NCBI GenBank assembly: GCA_965214125.1
Contig: CBDCBA010000027.1
Coordinates: 310,001 to 374,000, forward strand
Direction: 5' to 3'
Length of the DNA: 64,000 nucleotides
Source: CBDCBA01 sp965214125
GTDB taxonomy: Bacteria; Planctomycetota; Phycisphaerae; Tepidisphaerales; Tepidisphaeraceae
In this document: piece by piece, positions 59,751-64,000 of the stretch
How the letters are laid out: each line of letters starts with the position of its first letter
Position numbering within the stretch: position 1 is the stretch's first letter
Position numbers and translations under genes: made by a program
The notes under the pieces: model-generated
Seen by the model: the letters and a program-made list of their open reading frames with translations, nothing else
The model's database searches: none
What the model was told of the DNA's origin: nothing

Positions 59751-60455
59751 TCACTTCTCCTTACGCCCATCGGCGGCTTCTTCGACCGTCGCATCGCTTT
59801 CGTCTTCGCCGAGCACCTCGTCGACGAGGCCGTACTCCTGCGCCCCCTTGGCGTCGAAGAAGCGGTCACGCTCGCTGTCCTCGGTGATCTTCTCCACCGG
59901 CTGGCCGGTGCATTTGGCGAGGATCTTGTTGAGCGTCTCCTTCGTCTTGAGGATCTCCTCGGCCTGGATTTCGATGTCGCTCGTCTGGCCGTACACGCCG
60001 CCGTAGGGCTGGTGGATCATCACCTTCGCGTTGGGCAGGATAAACCGCTTGCCCTTGGCGCCCGCGGCGAGCACGATCGCCCCGCCGCTCTCGGCGCGGC
60101 CGATGCAGTAGGTGGCGACGTCGCAGGTCAAAAACTTCATCACGTCGTAGATCGCCAGCGTGTCGTCGACGACGCCGCCGGGGCTGTTGATGTAGAAGTT
60201 GATGTCCTGGTCCCCCTTGACGCTCTGCAGGTACATCATCTGCATGATCGCCCGGCTGGCCGAGGCGTGGTTGATCTCGCCGACAAGGAAGACCACGCGG
60301 TTTTCGAGGAGCATCTCCTCGAGCGTCATCTCGCGGTAGCGGTTCATCCCCGGCGGCTGCGCGGCCTGGGGCATCATGCGCGGGTACGGCCGGCTCTCAT
60401 CGCCGGTGCCGGCAGCCATGCCGGCGACACGCTCGATCATGCGGGGATTCAACAT
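59751..60455 (-). CDS. clpP: ClpP-like peptidase subunit, second paralogue
   Basis: From ATG 60455, preceded by AAAGG, the product is 234 residues. It keeps VVFLVGEINHASASRAIMQMMYLQ, INFYINSPGGVVDDTLAIYDVM and MIHQPYGG with His148. The nucleophile block reads GRAESGGAIVLAAG: the serine (Ser123) is present, but the usual A-S-M-G is E-S-G-G, close to the changes seen in ClpP2-type or partly inactive paralogues. An N-terminal extension with several Met/Pro residues (MIERVAGM, YPRMMPQ) is unusual. It probably forms mixed tetradecamers with the downstream ClpP. Confidence 0.92.
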   Translation of the reverse strand: MLNPRMIERVAGMAAGTGDESRPYPRMMPQAAQPPGMNRYREMTLEEMLLENRVVFLVGEINHASASRAIMQMMYLQSVKGDQDINFYINSPGGVVDDTLAIYDVMKFLTCDVATYCIGRAESGGAIVLAAGAKGKRFILPNAKVMIHQPYGGVYGQTSDIEIQAEEILKTKETLNKILAKCTGQPVEKITEDSERDRFFDAKGAQEYGLVDEVLGEDESDATVEEAADGRKEK

Positions 60456-60499
60456 GGAATTACCTTTGGAAGTCATTGCGGGTGGCGATGGTAGGAGCG

Positions 60500-61606
60500 C
60501 TACGGCACGGGCTGACGGGCGGGCTCGAAGCGGCAGACGCAGTCGTACAACTCGCCGCCGATCGTCTTGGCGATCAGTTCGTCCTTGACCATCGCCAGGT
60601 TCAGGCGGTCGCACGTGAGGTCGCAGTCGAGGTTGCTCTCGACGCCGCGCCCCATCCCTTCGAGAACCACCAGATCGGCATCTTCCGCCGCCGAGTTGAG
60701 TTCCGGGCTCACGCCGCGCAAGTCGATCAGCGGCTCACCCGTGCCGCTGGAAACGAGCGAGATGCTCGCCGCGTCGAGATCGCCCGCCTCGACCAGCTTT
60801 GGCCAAAGCTCCCGCAGTTCGGCGATGGTCACGTCGTTCAGGCTCGGCCTCTCGTTGGCTGCCACGACCACGTCCATCCCGCGTTGCGTTAGCAGGCGAA
60901 TGAACGGCGTCATTCCGAGCACAAGGTCGCTGCCGGCGTTGTCGATGAACACGACCGCCCGCCGGTACGCCCCCGATTCGAGCCGGTCGGCGAACGCGTC
61001 GAACCCGTCGATCCGCCAAGGCCGCGGCTTGAGATCGTCGCGCATCTTGCCGAAGTCTGGCGACTTGTCCTTGAACTGCGCCGCCGTCGCCTTGGCGCCC
61101 ATGTCGAAGACGTTTCCCGCGAAGACCCCCTCAATCGCCGCCTGCAACTGACGCCGCGGGTCGGCCGCGAGCGCGTCAAGACCCGCGACCACGCCCGGCA
61201 GATGTTCGAGCATCGCCGCGTTCTCCCGCGCCTTCTGGGCGGCGAAGCAATCGTCGAAGCCATGTTGGCGAAGCAGGTCGTCGCGCCACTTGTCGAGCGT
61301 CAGAATCGTGACCGGGCCGTACCGCTCGTGATCCTGCTGGAAGTCGCGAAAGTGCCTGACAAGGTCGGCGCGGCATTGCTCGGCCCGCCGCGCCGCCGCG
61401 TGATGGTCGGCCGCCGACTCGACGCCGAGCGAGAGGATTGTGTCGATGTGCGAGCAGAAGAAGTCGACCCAGTAGTCGCGGGCCCGCTTGTCGCCGACAA
61501 GGTCGAGCCCGCACGGCCGGTACGTTGCGGGGTCCGCGAGCTTCACGAACGGCGGCATCTCGGGGTGGATCGGCGGCTGGTTTGTAGGGGGATGCGGGTC
61601 AGTCAT
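60500..61606 (-). CDS. DUF89/ARMT1-like damage-control phosphatase family protein
   Basis: From ATG 61606 the product is 368 residues. Family traits are the N-terminal helical part and the core VVFIDNAGSDLVLGMTPFIRLL, VVVAANERPSLNDVTIAEL, then LISSGTG-like LVSSGTGEPLIDL and NSAAEDADLVVLEGMGRGVESN. The Asp/Asn residues of DNAG, the N-D in NDVT and the later acidic residues make the metal site of these cobalt- or nickel-dependent phosphatases. They are thought to remove damaged sugar phosphates. A family relationship with the C-terminal domain of pantothenate kinase 4 is known. The physiological substrate here is unknown. Confidence 0.85.
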   Translation of the reverse strand: MTDPHPPTNQPPIHPEMPPFVKLADPATYRPCGLDLVGDKRARDYWVDFFCSHIDTILSLGVESAADHHAAARRAEQCRADLVRHFRDFQQDHERYGPVTILTLDKWRDDLLRQHGFDDCFAAQKARENAAMLEHLPGVVAGLDALAADPRRQLQAAIEGVFAGNVFDMGAKATAAQFKDKSPDFGKMRDDLKPRPWRIDGFDAFADRLESGAYRRAVVFIDNAGSDLVLGMTPFIRLLTQRGMDVVVAANERPSLNDVTIAELRELWPKLVEAGDLDAASISLVSSGTGEPLIDLRGVSPELNSAAEDADLVVLEGMGRGVESNLDCDLTCDRLNLAMVKDELIAKTIGGELYDCVCRFEPARQPVP

Positions 61607-61647
61607 GGGCGGGCGATCATTGGCCCAGAAGGCGGTCGCGCGTCGGC

Positions 61648-62580
61648 CTACCCCGCGACGCTGCCGCCCTCGCTCGCCTTGGCGGCGTCGCCGGCGCGGC
61701 GGGCATCCTTCAGGTCCATCAGGAAATGGACGCGGCGCATTTCGTCGTCGCCGATCAGGTCGCGCAGGATCTTCTTGGCCCGCTGCACGCCGGTGCGGCG
61801 GCTGACATGCAGGATCACCACGTGCTCGCAGTTCAGCGACGGCAGGATGTCCGCGAACGTCTCCACATGCAGATGCCGCCCCGCCTTCGCCTTGCGGCGG
61901 TGCTCGTCCTCGAAGAACGTGCACTCGGTCAGCAGCACCTGCGCGTCGTAAAGGTCGGGCTCGTCCCAGACGGTGCCGTCGCCGGTGTCGCCGGTAAACG
62001 TGATGAGCGGCACCTCGCGGGTGTACTGGATTTCGACGCCGTCCTTCTTGAGTCGAACAATCTCGTCGCCGGACTTTTCCAGGAACTCCGGCTTGAGCTT
62101 ACGCCGAATCTGCACCGCACTGAATGCCAGCGACGGCCCGCCGTGGTGGGTGCGGTGGCAGCGGATACCAAAGTCGTTGCGCACATTGTGCATCTCGCCC
62201 GGACGCATCGGGACGAGTTGGTACGGCGTCTCCTGGCGTTCGAGGCGGCCGAAGGCGTTCAGCACGTCGGCGACGGCGTCGCGGATTTCGTGCGGCAACA
62301 GCACCACGGGCGGCTTCATTCCCTGAAAGAAGCGTTGGCTCGCGTAGTAGGCGATGCCGGCCACGTGGTCCATGTGGGCGTGGCTGAGGCAGAGGATATC
62401 GCTCGTCAGCGCGAACTGCGGGGCTCGCCCGGCGTCGAAGCAGAGGCCCAGTTCCGGCACCTGCACAACCGTTTCCTCGCCGGCGACGCTGTAGCCGACG
62501 ACGCTGAGGGTGCCGAAGTCGAGGCGGGCGAAGCGCTGGGTCAGGTAGGTGCGCTCGGGCTGTTCGCGAAGTGCGGCCAC
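61648..62580 (-). CDS. Metallo-beta-lactamase-fold hydrolase (RNase Z-like)
   Basis: The 310-residue protein starts at GTG 62580. The metal motif is complete: CLSHAHMDHVAG (HxHxDH), then FGIRCHRTHHGGPSLAFSAV and ITFTGDTGDGTVWDEPDLYDAQVLLTECTFF with the bridging Asp. EHVVILHVSRR provides the last His. The spacing and the ECTFF..EH block resemble RNase Z and related phosphodiesterases, but the long specific exosite of tRNase Z is not evident. It could act on RNA or on a cyclic-nucleotide-type substrate. An open extension to 62838 is rejected. Confidence 0.82.
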   Translation of the reverse strand: MAALREQPERTYLTQRFARLDFGTLSVVGYSVAGEETVVQVPELGLCFDAGRAPQFALTSDILCLSHAHMDHVAGIAYYASQRFFQGMKPPVVLLPHEIRDAVADVLNAFGRLERQETPYQLVPMRPGEMHNVRNDFGIRCHRTHHGGPSLAFSAVQIRRKLKPEFLEKSGDEIVRLKKDGVEIQYTREVPLITFTGDTGDGTVWDEPDLYDAQVLLTECTFFEDEHRRKAKAGRHLHVETFADILPSLNCEHVVILHVSRRTGVQRAKKILRDLIGDDEMRRVHFLMDLKDARRAGDAAKASEGGSVAG

Positions 62581-62665
62581 GATGGGAGAAGGTAGGCGAC
62601 CGGGCGGCGAACGGCGCGAAAGTTGACCGTTCCGTGGTGGCGCGAGTCGGCGGTAGAACGGGCGG

Positions 62666-63310
62666 ATGGACACCCCCGACCTCACCGCCGGCAAGCAACA
62701 GTCGAAGACGGAGCAGATCAAGGACAAAGCCGCCAGCCTCGCGGGCGAGGCCAAGGCCAAAGCTGCCGAGGCCGGCACCGCCGCCAAGCAGTACGTGCGC
62801 GAGCACGCCCCGGAGTGGAAGGAGAGCGCTTCGGCCACCCTTCAGGAGCAGTGGCAGCAGGTGCGCGAGCAGGCCCCGGAGATCATGTACGCCAGCGTGC
62901 CCGAGGCCATCGCCGCCAACGCCCGCCGCACCGAGGCCAACGTCGCCTACTACCGCGAGAACCCCAGCATGATCGGGCGCCGCCTGGCCGAGATGGACGA
63001 CGAGTGGGACACGGGCCGCGTTCTTCAAGTCGCCACAAGCGGTCTGACCCTCGCCGGCTTCTGGTTCAGCCTGACCAAAAGTAAGCTCTGGACACTCCTG
63101 CCCCTGGCCCTCGCCGGCGGCGCCCTGCACCACGGCCTGACCGGCGGTAGCCCCGCCGAAGACCTCGTCCGCCGCTTCGGCTTCCGCACGCGCGACGAAA
63201 TCGAGTACGAGCGCCGCCGCCTCGAACAGCTCGACCACGACCTTGGCAACGACACCAGCCTGATCGCCCAAACCCAGGCCGGTGGCATGACGAGCCCGTC
63301 GATGGGTTAG
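62666..63310 (+). CDS. Membrane-associated protein with helical N-terminus
   Basis: The 214-residue protein starts with a Lys/Ala-rich amphipathic helical region (QIKDKAASLAGEAKAKAAEAGTAA), like late-embryogenesis or stress helices. A central block has ENPSMIGRRLAEMDDEWDTGRVLQVATSG. Two hydrophobic segments follow (LTLAGFWFSL; LWTLLPLALAGGALHHGL), as in DUF2892-type proteins. The C-terminus includes DEIEYERRRLEQLDHDLG, probably a helix. Function unknown. It is divergent from the MBL-fold gene. Confidence 0.75.
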   Translation: MDTPDLTAGKQQSKTEQIKDKAASLAGEAKAKAAEAGTAAKQYVREHAPEWKESASATLQEQWQQVREQAPEIMYASVPEAIAANARRTEANVAYYRENPSMIGRRLAEMDDEWDTGRVLQVATSGLTLAGFWFSLTKSKLWTLLPLALAGGALHHGLTGGSPAEDLVRRFGFRTRDEIEYERRRLEQLDHDLGNDTSLIAQTQAGGMTSPSMG

Positions 63311-63359
63311 AGCGGCGCTTCGCCTTTCAAGGCGAGCACGAACGGGGTAGGATGTCGCT

Positions 63360-63761
63360 ATGATGCGAACTCCACTTGTCCTTCTTGCCGCTACGCTTGC
63401 CGCTTGCTCCGCCATCGGATGCGCGAGCGGCGAGCCGGAGACGGATGCCAACTTCAACACTTCGTTCGACGCCTACGACGATTTCGAGGCCGCCGTCCGC
63501 TCGGCGTTCCGGCAGGAGAACGTTCGCGTCGATGAAGACATGGCCAAACTGGCCCTCGGCGTCGGTGTTTCCAAGGCGGCCGGGCTCAACACGTTCGTCG
63601 GCACCGCCCCAAACGGCTCCCGCGTCAACGTCTACTTCAGCCGCGTCGGTCGGGACGCCGCCCTCGTCTCCGTGAATGCGAACGATCCGGACGACGTGGC
63701 GCTCGAACAGCGGATCGCTGATCTGCTTCAGGCCAACCTCGGTACGGTGACGGTTGAGTAG
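63360..63761 (+). CDS. Small lipoprotein (DUF3568-like)
   Basis: The 133-residue protein has a lipoprotein signal with the candidate lipobox SAIGC. The mature part has NTSFDAYDDFEAAVRSAFRQENVRV and ends LGTVTVE. The length and the repeated 'V..YF.RVG..A.VSV' strands match DUF3568-type lipoproteins of unknown role. It is followed by a strong terminator. Confidence 0.75.
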   Translation: MMRTPLVLLAATLAACSAIGCASGEPETDANFNTSFDAYDDFEAAVRSAFRQENVRVDEDMAKLALGVGVSKAAGLNTFVGTAPNGSRVNVYFSRVGRDAALVSVNANDPDDVALEQRIADLLQANLGTVTVE

Positions 63762-63786
63762 GCCTCACCGACGTGTTACGAACAGC

Positions 63787-63816
63787 AGCGGCCGCGAGCA
63801 TCCGCTCGCGGCCGCT
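63787..63816 (+). terminator. Terminator of the small lipoprotein gene
   Basis: A perfect 13-bp stem (63787-63799 with 63804-63816) with an ATCC loop is followed by TTTGCG. It may serve both the lipoprotein gene and the convergent gene ending at 63842. Confidence 0.75.
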
Positions 63817-63841
63817 TTGCGTTGCGAAAGATTCCGCCGCT

Positions 63842-64000
63842 CTACTCCGCCGCGACTTTGCTCGCGACGTCGGCCTCCACCTCCGGCCGGCCCATCGGGT
63901 AGTAGCGGAAGCCATGCTTCTTCATGTCGCTGCGGTGCAGGCAGTTGCGGCCGTCGAAGATCAGCGGCTGGTTCATCACGGCCTTGAGCTTGCCGTAGTC
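63842..64000 (-). CDS. ugd: UDP-glucose 6-dehydrogenase (C-terminal end only)
   Basis: Only the last 52 codons and the stop are in the window; the gene continues past the right edge. The segment NQPLIFDGRNCL, a helix, then GFRYYPMGRPE is the characteristic C-terminal end of nucleotide-sugar dehydrogenases ('DGRN' and 'GxxYxxxGR'). UDP-glucose is the commonest substrate, but UDP-ManNAc or GDP-mannose dehydrogenases share this ending. The enzyme would feed exopolysaccharide or surface glycan synthesis. Confidence 0.75.
   Translation of the reverse strand, partial: DYGKLKAVMNQPLIFDGRNCLHRSDMKKHGFRYYPMGRPEVEADVASKVAAE

Noticed and set aside
1..64000. CRISPR arrays, rRNA genes, insertion sequences and prophage genes
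   Set aside because: No evenly spaced direct repeats, rRNA segments, transposases or phage structural genes were seen. The repeats found are inverted, not direct.

Overview
The window looks like a GC-rich chromosome segment from a planctomycete, most likely of the class Phycisphaerae. The evidence is a DUF1559-like prepilin with an H-x9-DG tail, a pseudopilin operon encoding very large proteins, PEP-CTERM exported proteins, a CPxCGYDL...CPECG zinc-ribbon membrane protein, two Uma2-family proteins, weak Shine-Dalgarno use, and tandem clpP genes. This placement is inference from gene content; there is no rRNA in the window.

Layout. 1-4.2 kb: end of ribosomal protein S1 with a textbook terminator, then a small island with a frameshifted MauE-like gene, a Cys-rich peptide gene with a stop at codon 3, an unknown membrane-anchored protein and an H-x9-DG prepilin. 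4.2-13.7 kb: a sigma-70 factor and a membrane protein on minus; apt, pabB and an iron-type binding lipoprotein on plus; dapF on minus; then two glycosyltransferase-like proteins on plus. 13.8-28.5 kb: one minus-strand type II secretion/type IV pilus-like operon with a GspF/PilC platform protein, seven pseudopilin-like proteins and a giant GspK/PilX-like protein. 28.7-30.6 kb: a divergent AraC regulator and a PhyH-fold oxygenase whose iron motif reads H-x-G. 30.8-36.9 kb: a PEP-CTERM metzincin protease, two methyltransferases, a Uma2 protein, a small probably broken gene, and lepA. 37.2-40.5 kb: an outer-membrane protein and an ammonium transporter, then tRNA-Met(CAT). 40.5-48.7 kb: a long minus-strand run with SRPBCC, GH15, GT2, LAB_N, Gfo/Idh/MocA, Uma2, a retron-like reverse transcriptase with an N-terminal membrane segment, and rph. 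49-52.8 kb: trmB, a tandem pair of hydrolase-like lipoproteins and purB. 52.9-57.9 kb: a CNNM/CorC protein, an MCE/MlaD protein, a zinc-ribbon membrane protein, a frameshifted GT2 gene and a coiled-coil lipoprotein. 58-64 kb: a PEP-CTERM protein, two clpP genes, a DUF89 protein, an MBL-fold hydrolase, two small envelope proteins and the end of a UDP-glucose dehydrogenase gene.

The points most worth following are these. (1) The reverse transcriptase has retron-like but diverged signature motifs, a predicted membrane anchor, a hairpin-rich 183-bp leader, and a 4-nt overlap with RNase PH. (2) The PhyH-fold protein has lost its metal-binding carboxylate (HxG), as in iron/2-oxoglutarate halogenases. 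(3) A MauE-like disulfide-pathway gene sits beside an 8-Cys peptide gene, both broken. (4) A set of inverted repeats sits at gene ends, several of them overlapping stop codons and several with arms that are themselves palindromic. Four reading frames appear broken, so sequencing error must be separated from real decay before the biology is interpreted.
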